DNA of 64,000 nucleotides. Origin: Chelonobacter sp006228105. Lineage in GTDB: Bacteria > Pseudomonadota > Gammaproteobacteria > Enterobacterales > Pasteurellaceae. The stretch lies in assembly GCF_006228105.1 (NCBI RefSeq), contig NZ_VDHH01000052.1, one strand, 5' to 3'. The notes below the pieces were generated by a model, which saw nothing but the letters and a program-made list of their open reading frames with translations, was not told the origin of the DNA and made no database searches. Each line of letters starts with the position of its first letter. The stretch's first letter is position 1. Shown here in pieces: positions 1 to 8,940 of the stretch. The translations under genes were made by a program, and so were the position numbers.

Positions 1-1491
1 GTTTCCTCCGAACATTACGCCTGTCATATTAATAGTAGTGCTTACGCTGATTTTGATTTTAGGAATCAAACATATCATGAATTACAAGTGTGGGAAATCC
101 CTGAGTCAATCGAGTTTTTTACTGCTCCGACTTTTTTAGAACTCGTAGAAAAGCTGAGTCTCCGCTTTGGCAGACAGCCTGAATTGCCTGAATGGATTTA
201 CAATGGCGTTATTCTTGGGTTAAAAGGTGGCGAGGAAAATTCCTTTTCCAGATTGGAAAATGCTGTTGAATCTGGAATTCCCGTCGCCGGATTATGGTGT
301 GAGGATTGGGCAGGAATACGAGAAACTTCTTTTGGTAAAAGGCTTTTTTGGGATTGGAAATGGAGTAAAAACCGTTATCCCAACTTAGATAATCGAATTC
401 AAACACTTAAAGAAAAAAATATTCGTTTTCTTGCTTATGTTAGTCCATATTTATGTGAAGATGGGGAGTTATTCCCTATTGCAAAAGAAAAATCATTATT
501 TGCTCTTAATAGTAAAGGTGAAGTTGCTTTAGTTGATTTTGGAGAATTTAACTGTGGAGTATTAGATTTTACCAATAAAGAAACGAGAGAGTGGTTTAAA
601 AAAGAGATTATTCAAAAAAATATGCTAGATCTCGGCGTATCTGGATGGATGGCTGACTTTGGCGAATACTTGCCAACTGAGGATTTATTTTTAGCCAATG
701 GTGTTAGCTCAACAATAATGCATAATGCTTGGCCGCCTCTTTGGGCAAGCGTTAATGCGGAAGCCGTAGCTGAAAGAGAGTTAACCGGCGAAGTGATGTA
801 TTTCATGAGAGCCGGCTTTACCAATACGCAAAAATACTGTCCTATGCTCTGGGCTGGAGATCAATGTGTAGATTTCTCCCGCCATGATGGGCTTAATACC
901 GTTATTTGCGGCGCACTTTCATCAGGAATCCTAGGCAATGCATATCACCATAGTGATATAGGTGGGTATACCAGCCTTTTCGGAAATCGACGAACAAAAG
1001 AAGTATTTGAACGCTGGGTAGATATGGCTGCATTCACACCAATGATGAGAACGCATGAATGCAATCGGCCCGATGAGAATTTTCAGTTTGATCATGATAT
1101 AGCTACCATGGCTCATTTGGCTAAAATGGTTAAAATCTATAAACATTTAACACCATATTTGAAGCATTTCTCAAATGAAGCCCACACCAAAGGCTATCCA
1201 ATACAAAGGGCGCTATTCTTGCACTTTGAAAACGACTTGAATACTTACGATATTCAGGATCAATATCTTTATGGTTCAGAATTACTTGTTGCCCCTGTTC
1301 ACAAACAAGCTGTACATGAATGGAAAGTATATTTACCAGCAGGTGAAACTTGGGTCTATGTGTGGGATAAACGAGAAATCCGCGGCGGACAATATATTCT
1401 TGTTCCCGCTCCAATAGGACAACCACCGCTCTTTTATAGAAAAGATAGTGAATGGGCAACACTCTTTGATGATATTGTAAACATTGAATAG
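1..1491 (+). CDS. yihQ: GH31 glycoside hydrolase, probable sulfoquinovosidase (3' part)
   Basis: The frame is open from base 1, so the N-terminus lies outside the window; about 496 codons are visible, against roughly 680 aa for E. coli YihQ. Family GH31 enzymes are retaining alpha-glycosidases, and YihQ releases sulfoquinovose from sulfoquinovosyl glycerol. The nucleophile Asp sits in GWMADFGEYLP (Asp codon 655-657) and the acid/base Asp in WAGDQ (859-861). The sulfonate-recognition residues of the KERWY subtype all seem present: Lys at 223-225, Glu at 301-303 (CEDW), Arg at 340-342 and Trp at 349-351 (GKRLFW), and Tyr in HHSDIGGY at 967-969. E. coli YihQ is recalled as having Gln at the first two sites. 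No sulfoglycolysis gene follows downstream; partners, if any, lie upstream of the window. A plain alpha-glucosidase is the alternative, made less likely by the Arg/Trp/Tyr set. Confidence 0.82.
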   Translation, partial: VSSEHYACHINSSAYADFDFRNQTYHELQVWEIPESIEFFTAPTFLELVEKLSLRFGRQPELPEWIYNGVILGLKGGEENSFSRLENAVESGIPVAGLWCEDWAGIRETSFGKRLFWDWKWSKNRYPNLDNRIQTLKEKNIRFLAYVSPYLCEDGELFPIAKEKSLFALNSKGEVALVDFGEFNCGVLDFTNKETREWFKKEIIQKNMLDLGVSGWMADFGEYLPTEDLFLANGVSSTIMHNAWPPLWASVNAEAVAERELTGEVMYFMRAGFTNTQKYCPMLWAGDQCVDFSRHDGLNTVICGALSSGILGNAYHHSDIGGYTSLFGNRRTKEVFERWVDMAAFTPMMRTHECNRPDENFQFDHDIATMAHLAKMVKIYKHLTPYLKHFSNEAHTKGYPIQRALFLHFENDLNTYDIQDQYLYGSELLVAPVHKQAVHEWKVYLPAGETWVYVWDKREIRGGQYILVPAPIGQPPLFYRKDSEWATLFDDIVNIE

Positions 1492-1538
1492 CATTTACTC
1501 ATTATTTCTCAGCATTTTTAGCCCAGAGTAATTACATA

Positions 1539-1577
1539 ATATAGCAGGCAAAATAGTGATATGTTTGCCTGCTATAT
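1539..1577. terminator. Stem-loop between convergent yihQ-like gene and prmA
   Basis: Perfect 14-bp inverted repeat (ATATAGCAGGCAAA at 1539-1552, complement at 1564-1577) with an 11-nt loop, between the 3' ends of two convergent genes. There is no clear T-run on either side, so it may act as a bidirectional but weak terminator. Confidence 0.6.
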
Positions 1578-1591
1578 CCAACAAATACATT

Positions 1592-2473
1592 TTAGTATTT
1601 ATTCCCAGTAATCCGGCACCACTCTTCCCGCTCCACCACTGGTTCTAACCGCACTTGGTTTTGATAGGCTTCGCATACGGCTTGTGCTTGGTTGGCGAGA
1701 ATGCCGGATAGCCCTAGATCTGCATTCGGTTTGAGTAATGCGATGATCGGTTCGGCAAGCTCTTTCAGTGGACCGGCAAGGATATTCGCCACTACCACAT
1801 CGGCTTGTAAATCTTGCGGTTGATCTTTGGCGAGGAAGAGCTGCAAGCGCTCGGCTACGCCGTTGCGTTCGGCATTATCACGGCTGGCAAGGATAGCTTG
1901 CGGATCGATGTCGATACCGATTGCCTGTTTCGCACCAAGCTTCAACGCAGCAATTGCCAGAATGCCAGAACCGCAACCAAAATCGATGACGGTTTTGTCA
2001 TTGAGATCCAAGCCATCTAACCATTGCAGGCAAAGTGCGGTGGTAGGGTGAGTGCCCGTGCCAAAGGCAAGCCCCGGATCGAGCATGACATTGACCGCAC
2101 TTTCGTCCGGTACCGGGCGCCAGCTCGGACAAATCCACAACCGTTCGCCAAAGCGCATCGGATGAAAATTATCCATCCACTCCCGCTCCCAGTCTTTGTC
2201 TTCAATCTGCTCAATTTTATAACTGACCGCTGGGGTTAAGATCCGCAGTGCAGTCAATTCCGCAACAATTTGCTGCATATCGGTTTCTGCATCAAACAAC
2301 GCTATCACATCGGTGTTACCCCACAAACGGGTTTCGCCCGGCAACGGTTCAAACACCGGTGTGTCTTGACTGTCAACAAAGGTCACCGACACTGAGCCCA
2401 GCGCTTCCAGTGTTTCACTGATTTTCTCCGCTTGTTTATCGTTACTGTTGATTCTAATTTGTACCCAAGGCAT
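1592..2473 (-). CDS. prmA: Ribosomal protein L11 methyltransferase
   Basis: Trimethylates ribosomal protein L11 using S-adenosylmethionine. The SAM-binding motif DFGCGSGILAIAALKLGA is in the C-terminal Rossmann domain, preceded by the family stretch LDPGLAFGTGTHPTT. The ATG at 2473 (MPWVQIRINS) is chosen because it has an AGGAAA ribosome site and gives the usual 293 aa; a longer frame to 2533 would run deep into panF. The start overlaps the end of panF by 20 bp, so yhdT, panF and prmA probably form one transcript, as they do in other gamma-proteobacteria. Confidence 0.96.
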   Translation of the reverse strand: MPWVQIRINSNDKQAEKISETLEALGSVSVTFVDSQDTPVFEPLPGETRLWGNTDVIALFDAETDMQQIVAELTALRILTPAVSYKIEQIEDKDWEREWMDNFHPMRFGERLWICPSWRPVPDESAVNVMLDPGLAFGTGTHPTTALCLQWLDGLDLNDKTVIDFGCGSGILAIAALKLGAKQAIGIDIDPQAILASRDNAERNGVAERLQLFLAKDQPQDLQADVVVANILAGPLKELAEPIIALLKPNADLGLSGILANQAQAVCEAYQNQVRLEPVVEREEWCRITGNKY

Positions 2474-3914
2474 CTGTTTTTCCTCTTTTTTGATCCTGTT
2501 TTTCACCGAGTTTATTGGCAACCAAGAAGGCAATTAAGCCGAACACCAGTGATGGCACGATAGCATGGAATCCCAATAATTTGAGTGAAAGAACGGTCAG
2601 CAACACATAGCTGCCCAACCCGACTGTCATTGAGGCGATCGCACCGTAGGCATTGGCTTTATCCCAATATAAACCCAACACGATCACCCATAAAAATGCC
2701 GCTTCTAAACCACCAAACGCAAATAAATTCAACCAAATAATCATATCCGGCGGATTGAGTGCCGCTAAAATCAAAAGTGCGGTCAAAATCAGTGTTGCCA
2801 TTGATGAGAAAAGCCCGATTTTTTTCTGATTATTCGCCATTTCCGGTTTCGCTGATAAATAAATATCTTTAACGAAAATCGCCGAAGATTGGATCAATTG
2901 CGCATCAATGGTCGACATAATCGCCGACATTGGCGCTGCCAGAAAGATCCCAGCAACAATCGGCGGCAAGACTTGCAGCATGAGGCTTGGGATGACTTGA
3001 TCCGGAATCGTCAAATCTGGTAAGATCGCCCGACCTAGCGCACCGGAAAGATGCATGCCGAGCATAACAATCGTCAATACGATAGTCCCGATCAACATGC
3101 CGCCATGTAATGCTTTACTGTCTTTAAACGCCATGCAACGCACCGCTGTATGCGGCAGCCCGACCACGCCAAAGCAGACTAAAATCCAAAATGACGCCAT
3201 AAACTGAAAATCCAGCATCTCATTCGGTCCATAAGGGCTGACCAGTTGTGGATCGGTGGCAGTCAAGGCGGCAACCGCACTTTCGACACCACCGGCAGCA
3301 TAAATCACCGCAAACAATAAAATAAAAGTGCCTAAAATCATTACGGTACCCTGAATGGTATCAGTCAACACTACGGCACGAAAACCGCCGATAAAGGTGT
3401 AAATCCCGACTGTTAGCGCAAAAATAAGTAACGATTGGGTATAACTGATACCAATGGTAGTTTCCAGTAAGCGCGCACCACCGATAAATTGCACGGTCAT
3501 TGCGGCAAAAAAAGCGATTAACAAGGCAAAACAGGCAATCCATACCAGATATTTATTTTTGTAACGGTGCAATAGCAGATCATTAATGGTCAGCGCCTTG
3601 CTCTCTCTTGACAGCAGCGCAAATTTTTTGCCCAGCGCTCCCAGCGCCAACCAGACTGCCGGTACTTGAATCATCGCCAACAACACCCAGCCCAAGCCGA
3701 ATTTATACGCCGCTCCTGGTCCACCGATAAACGAACTGGCACTGGCGTAGGTTGAGGCGGTGGTCATCGCCAGCACAAAGCCCGTCATCGAGCGGTTGCC
3801 GACATAATATTCGGTTAAAAAATCCCCTTTCGAGCGCTTAGCATAAGCATAGATTGCTGCACCAAATACAAACGCCAGATAGATGACCAACGGAAATATG
3901 ATGCCTAAATTCAT
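2454..3914 (-). CDS. panF: Sodium/pantothenate symporter
   Basis: 486-aa inner-membrane protein of the solute:sodium symporter family, which brings in pantothenate, the precursor of coenzyme A. About 13 hydrophobic segments are seen. The family stretch YYVGNRSMTGFVLAMTT near residue 40 is followed by TASTYASASSFIGGPGAAY, typical of the Na+-site region. It overlaps yhdT by four bases (ATGA at 3911-3914) and its 3' end overlaps prmA. This yhdT-panF-prmA order is the same as in E. coli, which supports the name over other SSS-family members. Confidence 0.93.
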   Translation of the reverse strand: MNLGIIFPLVIYLAFVFGAAIYAYAKRSKGDFLTEYYVGNRSMTGFVLAMTTASTYASASSFIGGPGAAYKFGLGWVLLAMIQVPAVWLALGALGKKFALLSRESKALTINDLLLHRYKNKYLVWIACFALLIAFFAAMTVQFIGGARLLETTIGISYTQSLLIFALTVGIYTFIGGFRAVVLTDTIQGTVMILGTFILLFAVIYAAGGVESAVAALTATDPQLVSPYGPNEMLDFQFMASFWILVCFGVVGLPHTAVRCMAFKDSKALHGGMLIGTIVLTIVMLGMHLSGALGRAILPDLTIPDQVIPSLMLQVLPPIVAGIFLAAPMSAIMSTIDAQLIQSSAIFVKDIYLSAKPEMANNQKKIGLFSSMATLILTALLILAALNPPDMIIWLNLFAFGGLEAAFLWVIVLGLYWDKANAYGAIASMTVGLGSYVLLTVLSLKLLGFHAIVPSLVFGLIAFLVANKLGEKQDQKRGKTDALGTN

Positions 3915-4177
3915 GATTTAGTCTCCTGCTCGCCGTCGCTGTGATTATCCAAATCAAAATCCTGATAGACAATGCGCAGCACCCAATAGGCAACCACAAT
4001 AAATAAAACCGGCAGGTAGATACAGGCAAGCTCAAACCAGAGTGGGAAACCAATTGGTCCAGTTGTGCCACTCGGCAAATAGGCACACAAACACCAGCCG
4101 ATCACATATAATATGCTTAAACCCAAAGCCCAACGGGCTTCTTTACTGGCTTGTTGATACTTTTCTTGCAACTTCAT
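3911..4177 (-). CDS. yhdT: YhdT family membrane protein (DUF997)
   Basis: 88-aa protein with two hydrophobic segments, around residues 16-35 (ALGLSILYVIGWCLCAYL) and 45-70. It is the usual small partner gene in front of panF and is translationally coupled to it by an ATGA overlap. Its biochemical role is not known; the fixed linkage suggests a link to pantothenate transport, but that is an inference from position only. Confidence 0.88.
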   Translation of the reverse strand: MKLQEKYQQASKEARWALGLSILYVIGWCLCAYLPSGTTGPIGFPLWFELACIYLPVLFIVVAYWVLRIVYQDFDLDNHSDGEQETKS

Positions 4178-4215
4178 ATGAATACCTCATACAAAAAGAA
4201 CAGCATGAAAGAAAA

Positions 4216-4239
4216 AAGTGGAACCATTTGATTCCACTT
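4216..4239 (-). terminator. Intrinsic terminator after accC
   Basis: Eight-bp perfect stem (AAGTGGAA / TTCCACTT) with an 8-nt loop. On the minus strand the stem is followed directly by a run of T. It lies 27 bp past the accC stop codon and separates accBC from yhdT-panF-prmA. Confidence 0.85.
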
Positions 4240-4266
4240 CATTTTATTACTGATTTCTACATCGGA

Positions 4267-5613
4267 TTAATCATGCATACCGAGTTTTTTCTCAAGGTAA
4301 TGAATATTTGTGCCACCTTGTTGAAAATTTGGGTCGTCCATAATCAATTCGTGAATAGGAATATTGGTTTTTAGCCCTTCGATAATCACTTCCGACAACG
4401 CATTACGCATTCGGCTGATCGCTTCGGCACGATTCTCACCGTAGCTGATCAACTTGGCAATCATGGAATCATAGTGCGGTGGCACGGTGTAACCATCATA
4501 AATATGGGAATCCCAACGAATACCAAAACCACCCGGCGTATGCAAACGGGTTACTTTGCCCGGCGACGGCAGGAAGTTGCGCGGATCTTCGGCATTGATA
4601 CGGCATTCAATCGCATGTCCTTTCACTTTTACATCGTCTTGAGTAAACGACAATGGCAAACCGGAAGCAATGCGCAACTGCTCTTTGACCAAATCAATAC
4701 CGGTGATCATTTCCGTGACCGGATGTTCAACCTGAATACGAGTGTTCATTTCGATAAAATAGAACTCACCGTTTTCATATAAGAATTCAAAAGTACCGGC
4801 GCCACGATAGCCGATTTCAACACAAGCTTTGGCGCAACGGCTGCCGATGTCACGACGCAATTCTTCGCTGATGCCCGGAGCCGGAGCCTCTTCCACCACT
4901 TTTTGGTGGCGACGCTGCATCGAACAATCACGTTCCGCCAGATAGACCGCATTGCCGCGCGTATCGGCTAATACTTGAATTTCCACATGGCGTGGATTTT
5001 CCAAGTATTTTTCCATGTAAACCACGTCATTATTGAACGCAGCTTTCGCCTCAGACTTAGTCATCGCAATCGACTCTTCCAACTCATTGGCAGAACGCAC
5101 CACGCGCATACCGCGACCGCCACCACCGCCTGAGGCTTTAATAATCACCGGATAACCGATACGTTCGGCAATCTCTTTATTCTTCTTGGCATCACTGCCG
5201 ACCGGACCGTCAGAACCCGGTACACAAGGTACGCCAGCGGCTTTCATCGCATTGATCGCCGAAACTTTGTCGCCCATTAAGCGAATCACATTCGCAGTGG
5301 GACCGATAAAAATAAAACCGGAACGCTCCACCTGTTCGGCAAAATCTGCATTTTCCGACAAGAAACCGTAGCCCGGATGAATGGCATCGGCACCGCTCAC
5401 TTCTGCTGAGGCAATCAGCGCCGGAATATTCAGATAACTTTTACTGGAGGGCGCCGGTCCGATACAAATACGTTCATCAGCCAACAGAACGTGTTTTAGA
5501 TCCCGATCTGCCGTAGAATGAACGGCGACGGTTTTAATGCCCAACTCTTTACAAGCGCGCAAAATACGCAATGCGATTTCACCGCGGTTGGCAATAACAA
5601 CTTTTTCTAACAT
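4267..5613 (-). CDS. accC: Biotin carboxylase subunit of acetyl-CoA carboxylase
   Basis: Carboxylates the biotin on AccB using ATP and bicarbonate, the first step of fatty acid synthesis. The 448-aa length is standard. Visible marks are the N-terminal KVVIANRGEIALRILRACKELG, the glycine-rich ATP-grasp loop GGGGGRGMRVV near residue 165, the EHPVTEMITGIDLVKEQL segment, and the biotin carboxylase C-terminal domain. It follows accB after a 112-bp gap that holds three imperfect copies of a TTGAGAAT(T/C)CTTT-like unit and one uptake sequence. An intrinsic terminator follows at 4216-4239. Confidence 0.98.
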   Translation of the reverse strand: MLEKVVIANRGEIALRILRACKELGIKTVAVHSTADRDLKHVLLADERICIGPAPSSKSYLNIPALIASAEVSGADAIHPGYGFLSENADFAEQVERSGFIFIGPTANVIRLMGDKVSAINAMKAAGVPCVPGSDGPVGSDAKKNKEIAERIGYPVIIKASGGGGGRGMRVVRSANELEESIAMTKSEAKAAFNNDVVYMEKYLENPRHVEIQVLADTRGNAVYLAERDCSMQRRHQKVVEEAPAPGISEELRRDIGSRCAKACVEIGYRGAGTFEFLYENGEFYFIEMNTRIQVEHPVTEMITGIDLVKEQLRIASGLPLSFTQDDVKVKGHAIECRINAEDPRNFLPSPGKVTRLHTPGGFGIRWDSHIYDGYTVPPHYDSMIAKLISYGENRAEAISRMRNALSEVIIEGLKTNIPIHELIMDDPNFQQGGTNIHYLEKKLGMHD

Positions 5614-5725
5614 ACGATTATCCGCTTAATGTTGAAAGTTCTTTATATTGAGAATTCTTTATGTTGAGAATCCTTTGCCTTTGATCGAAAGTGCGGTCAA
5701 AAGCGATTACCGACAGGCAGATTGA

Positions 5726-6181
5726 TTACTCAATGATGATCAGCGATTGATCAAATTCAACCGCTTCGCCGTCATTAACCAAAATAGCTTTCACCACCCC
5801 GGCTTTGTCCGCTTCGATGCGGTTCATCATTTTCATCGCTTCAACGATACACAACGCATCGCCGACTTTCACCACACTGCCGACCTCAACGAAAGCGGCG
5901 GCTTCCGGACTAGGGCTGCGGTAGAAGGTACCGACCATTGGCGAGCGCACGGCATGCCCTGCGATTTCGGTCGCCACCGGCGCGGCGGCTACAGCTGCCG
6001 ATGCAGCAGTTGGTGCCGGAGCGGCTACAGGCGCTGCCGCAGGCAAAGTATATTGCACAGCTGCCGGTGCCGGGGTGCCACGACTGATGCGTACCGACTC
6101 TTCGCCTTCGGAAATTTCAATTTCCATAATGCCCGACTCTTCGACCAACTCAATTAATTTTTTAATTTTACGAATATCCAT
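5726..6181 (-). CDS. accB: Biotin carboxyl carrier protein of acetyl-CoA carboxylase
   Basis: 151-aa carrier that holds biotin on the Lys of EAMKMMN near residue 117 and shuttles CO2 between AccC and the carboxyltransferase AccAD. The N-terminal helix (MDIRKIKKLIELVEESG) is followed by an Ala/Pro-rich linker (about residues 35-75) and the C-terminal biotinyl barrel with the thumb-type insertion usual for bacterial AccB. The 171-bp gap upstream (6182-6352) should contain its promoter and separates it from aroQ. Confidence 0.98.
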   Translation of the reverse strand: MDIRKIKKLIELVEESGIMEIEISEGEESVRISRGTPAPAAVQYTLPAAAPVAAPAPTAASAAVAAAPVATEIAGHAVRSPMVGTFYRSPSPEAAAFVEVGSVVKVGDALCIVEAMKMMNRIEADKAGVVKAILVNDGEAVEFDQSLIIIE

Positions 6182-6352
6182 GTTTTGATTCCGCTGATTG
6201 AAATGTAAATCACACTGATCGCTTTACCATCAATTTTGCGACAAAGGGTAAACTTCGATCATTTTATTCAGGTTATATTAAACGCAGAGATTACCTGAAT
6301 TTTCGCGTATTTGCGATATAAATCTGCACTTTTAGCGCAATTTTGTCGAAAA

Positions 6353-6799
6353 TCACTGTTTTTTGCTTAAATAATCCCAAGCAAACTCCAGCCCGAATTG
6401 ATAACCTTTTGCGCCTAAACCGCAAACAACCCCGACCGCTTTGTCACTCAGATAAGAGTGATGGCGGAACGGTTCGCGCGCATGCACATTCGACAGGTGA
6501 ATTTCGACAAACGGAATATTCACCGCCAACAACGCATCACGCAGCGCCACGCTGGTATGGGTAAATGCCGCTGGATTAATCAAAATAAAATCAATCTGTT
6601 CAAAGGCTTGATGAATTTTATTAATCAATTTTTCTTCGCTGTTGCTTTGAAAGCAATCCAATTCCAGCCCAAGTGCGGTTGCCTGTTGTTGCAATTGCCG
6701 TTCAATGTCCGCCAGACTTAGACTGCCGTAATGCTGCGGCTCACGTTTGCCCAACATATTCAGATTTGGGCCGTTTAAAACAAGAATTTTTTGCGCCAT
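6353..6799 (-). CDS. aroQ: Type II 3-dehydroquinate dehydratase
   Basis: Third step of the shikimate pathway: trans-dehydration of 3-dehydroquinate in the cytosol by a dodecameric enzyme. The 148-aa size is typical. The signature GPNLNMLGKREPQHYG near residue 10 carries the catalytic Tyr and Arg of the lid loop; INPAAFTHTSVALRDAL and FVEIHLSNVHAREPFR carry the Asn and His of the active site. The aroQ-accB-accC order is common in gamma-proteobacteria. It sits 171 bp before accB, so it may be co-transcribed with it or read from its own promoter. Confidence 0.97.
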   Translation of the reverse strand: MAQKILVLNGPNLNMLGKREPQHYGSLSLADIERQLQQQATALGLELDCFQSNSEEKLINKIHQAFEQIDFILINPAAFTHTSVALRDALLAVNIPFVEIHLSNVHAREPFRHHSYLSDKAVGVVCGLGAKGYQFGLEFAWDYLSKKQ

Positions 6800-6890
6800 G
6801 CTCTTTATTCCGTTTAAATAAATAATTTCGTCACGTGACTATTTTAGGATTATACCAACATTCTACTCGATTTGGGAATATCAGCGATAA

Positions 6891-7883
6891 TTATAAAACT
6901 TTGCTCACCCATTCGCTCTCCAATTCTACAACCGGTAACTGTGAACCTTGCCAACGGCGGATCAGTTGAAAATCCATCAAATCCAAAGTATCCAAGCCCG
7001 GAATCACATCGGGTGTATATTGCTGCGCCATGCGAGCCAGCTGGGTTAAACCGAAACTGGATTCAATCGACGAGCTGATCACCGCCATAATCCCTTGTTG
7101 CTGTGCCTGTTGAATCAGGTCGACACAGCGTTGCAACGAGCCGACTAAAGTCGGTTTAATCACAATTGCCGCCAAGTGCGGTTCCGCCTGTACGACAAAA
7201 TCCGCCTCGCGCACCGATTCGTCCCACGCAATCGCAATCCCAGTTTCCGCCGCAAATTGACGGCTCTCGTCACGGGTTTTGCACGGTTCTTCCAGAAATT
7301 GAATTCTGGCACGATGTTCTGGTTTGACGTATTTAGCAAATTGCTGGGCTTTGGCCGGTGTCCAAGAGCGGTTAGCATCAAGTCGTAATTTGAGATCCGG
7401 CACTGCTTCCAGCAACATATCGGCAATCAAACCGTCACGATTGGCTTCGTACAGACCGACTTTGACTTTCGCCACTTTTTCGCCCGGCATTTGATCAAGT
7501 TGTTGATACAATTCATCAGGATCGCCATAACACAGTGGCGCTGCCTGATAATTCCCTTCTTCGCCTAGCAAGCCTTTCATCTCTGCCAAAGCACAACTCA
7601 AGCCAAATTGCACAGATGGATATAAGCCGTCTAGCGCTAATTTTTGATTACGACTGCGTGCTTCGTCCCACTGTTGCAACCAAAGTGCGGTCTGAGCCTG
7701 TGCTTGTTCCAATGTTTCAACACTAAATTCCGGCAACGGCGCAATCTCGCCCCAACCTTCATGCGCACCGCACTTCACCTGCACCAACAGCCCTTCGCGC
7801 CGTTTTAAAAAGCGGTTACGCAGCACCACCTGCGCATCGACCGGGATTGAATAACGATAAAGCTGATAACTGCGAGTGGTCAT
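6891..7883 (-). CDS. menC: o-Succinylbenzoate synthase
   Basis: Dehydrates SHCHC to o-succinylbenzoate in menaquinone synthesis; enolase superfamily. The catalytic Lys pair and metal ligands can be picked out: KVKVG near residue 140, LRLDANRSW, FLEEPC, and the second Lys in IVIKPTLVGS. The start is the ATG at 7883 (MTTRSYQLYR), with a clear AAGGAG site, giving 330 aa; the longer frame runs into the neighbouring nuclease-like gene. It is the last gene of the men operon here and is separated from menB by an unrelated gene. Confidence 0.94.
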   Translation of the reverse strand: MTTRSYQLYRYSIPVDAQVVLRNRFLKRREGLLVQVKCGAHEGWGEIAPLPEFSVETLEQAQAQTALWLQQWDEARSRNQKLALDGLYPSVQFGLSCALAEMKGLLGEEGNYQAAPLCYGDPDELYQQLDQMPGEKVAKVKVGLYEANRDGLIADMLLEAVPDLKLRLDANRSWTPAKAQQFAKYVKPEHRARIQFLEEPCKTRDESRQFAAETGIAIAWDESVREADFVVQAEPHLAAIVIKPTLVGSLQRCVDLIQQAQQQGIMAVISSSIESSFGLTQLARMAQQYTPDVIPGLDTLDLMDFQLIRRWQGSQLPVVELESEWVSKVL

Positions 7884-7893
7884 GACAACTCCT

Positions 7894-8916
7894 TTAATGA
7901 ATATCTTCCAATAATGCGACAATTTCTTCTGGTGGCGGTAGTTGCCCTTTTAAATCAGAAGGAAGAGTTCGGGTAATTTGATAAGTTGCGACACCAATAG
8001 GTTTTTTCGCATCGTGTAGCGTATATTCAACAATAGTCCGGCTTTTTTCCTTACAAAGAATAATCCCAATAGATGGATTTTCATCCGGCTGACGAATCAT
8101 ATTATCAAGTGCGGTTAAATAAAATTGCATTTTGCCAATATATTCGGGTTTAAATTCTCCAATTTTGAGTTCAATGGCAATCAAACAACGTAATTTACGA
8201 TGAAAAAGTAATAAATCAATAAAAAAATCTCGTCCATCCACTTCTAAACGATACTGGCTTCCCATAAAGGCAAACATTCCACCCATCGCACGCAGAAAAT
8301 CCTCTACTTTAGCAATCAATACTCGTTCTAAAGCTGATTCAGTGTGTAGCTCACTCAAATCTAAAAAATCAAAAAGATAATCATCTTTAACAGCTAATTT
8401 CGCCTGATTACGAACGGTTTCAGGCAGCGTTTTATCAAAATTAGTTTGTCCAAGCAACGCTTTTTCATAGCTTTGATTTTCGATTTGGTGGGTCAATACT
8501 TTTTTTGACCAACCAAATTTTCGACTCATTTTGAGGTAAAACTCGCGTTCTTGCATATCTGAACAGCGTTCAAGAATAATAAGATTGTGGCTCCAACTAA
8601 TTTCTCGCACCAGTGGCACGAGTTTTTCATAGGCTGAGTATTTCTCAAAGAAAGCCTTCATTCGCCATAAATTAGAAGATGAAAATCCTGTAACATCAGG
8701 AAAACTTTTCTTTAAATCAATCGCTAATTTCTGAACAATCGATTTTCCCCATCCCTCATCAGCTTTGCGCTCAACCAATAGCTTGCCTAAGTCCCAATAC
8801 AGCTCAACAAGTGCAGAGTTCGCAGCACGCAATGCGTTATACTGTGCATCGCGCACTCGTTCTTTCACTGAACGTAATAAATCAGCGTAATCACCACTTA
8901 AATCAGTTATAGGCAT
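7894..8916 (-). CDS. DUF1016 / PD-(D/E)XK nuclease family protein (YhcG-like)
   Basis: 340 aa. The N-terminal DUF1016 helical region (about 1-165, including YWDLGKLLVERK and FSSSNLWRMKAFF) precedes a C-terminal PD-(D/E)XK nuclease-like domain. The probable catalytic core is Asp in DFFIDLLLFHRKL and the Glu/Lys pair in AIELKIGEFKPEY, near residues 228-255. The role of this family is poorly defined, and homologs are often found in variable, defence-like or mobile regions. It has its own AAGGAA ribosome site, lies 24 bp after menB and 10 bp before menC, and no toxin, methylase or integrase lies beside it. One uptake sequence lies inside the gene (8107-8115), so it has probably been carried within this lineage. 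Confidence 0.87.
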   Translation of the reverse strand: MPITDLSGDYADLLRSVKERVRDAQYNALRAANSALVELYWDLGKLLVERKADEGWGKSIVQKLAIDLKKSFPDVTGFSSSNLWRMKAFFEKYSAYEKLVPLVREISWSHNLIILERCSDMQEREFYLKMSRKFGWSKKVLTHQIENQSYEKALLGQTNFDKTLPETVRNQAKLAVKDDYLFDFLDLSELHTESALERVLIAKVEDFLRAMGGMFAFMGSQYRLEVDGRDFFIDLLLFHRKLRCLIAIELKIGEFKPEYIGKMQFYLTALDNMIRQPDENPSIGIILCKEKSRTIVEYTLHDAKKPIGVATYQITRTLPSDLKGQLPPPEEIVALLEDIH

Positions 8917-8940
8917 AGATTATTATTCCTTTTAGGAAAA

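Noticed and set aside
7894..8916. Restriction-modification or toxin-antitoxin locus around the DUF1016 gene
   Set aside because: Both neighbours are menaquinone genes, with no methylase, specificity subunit, antitoxin or integrase nearby.
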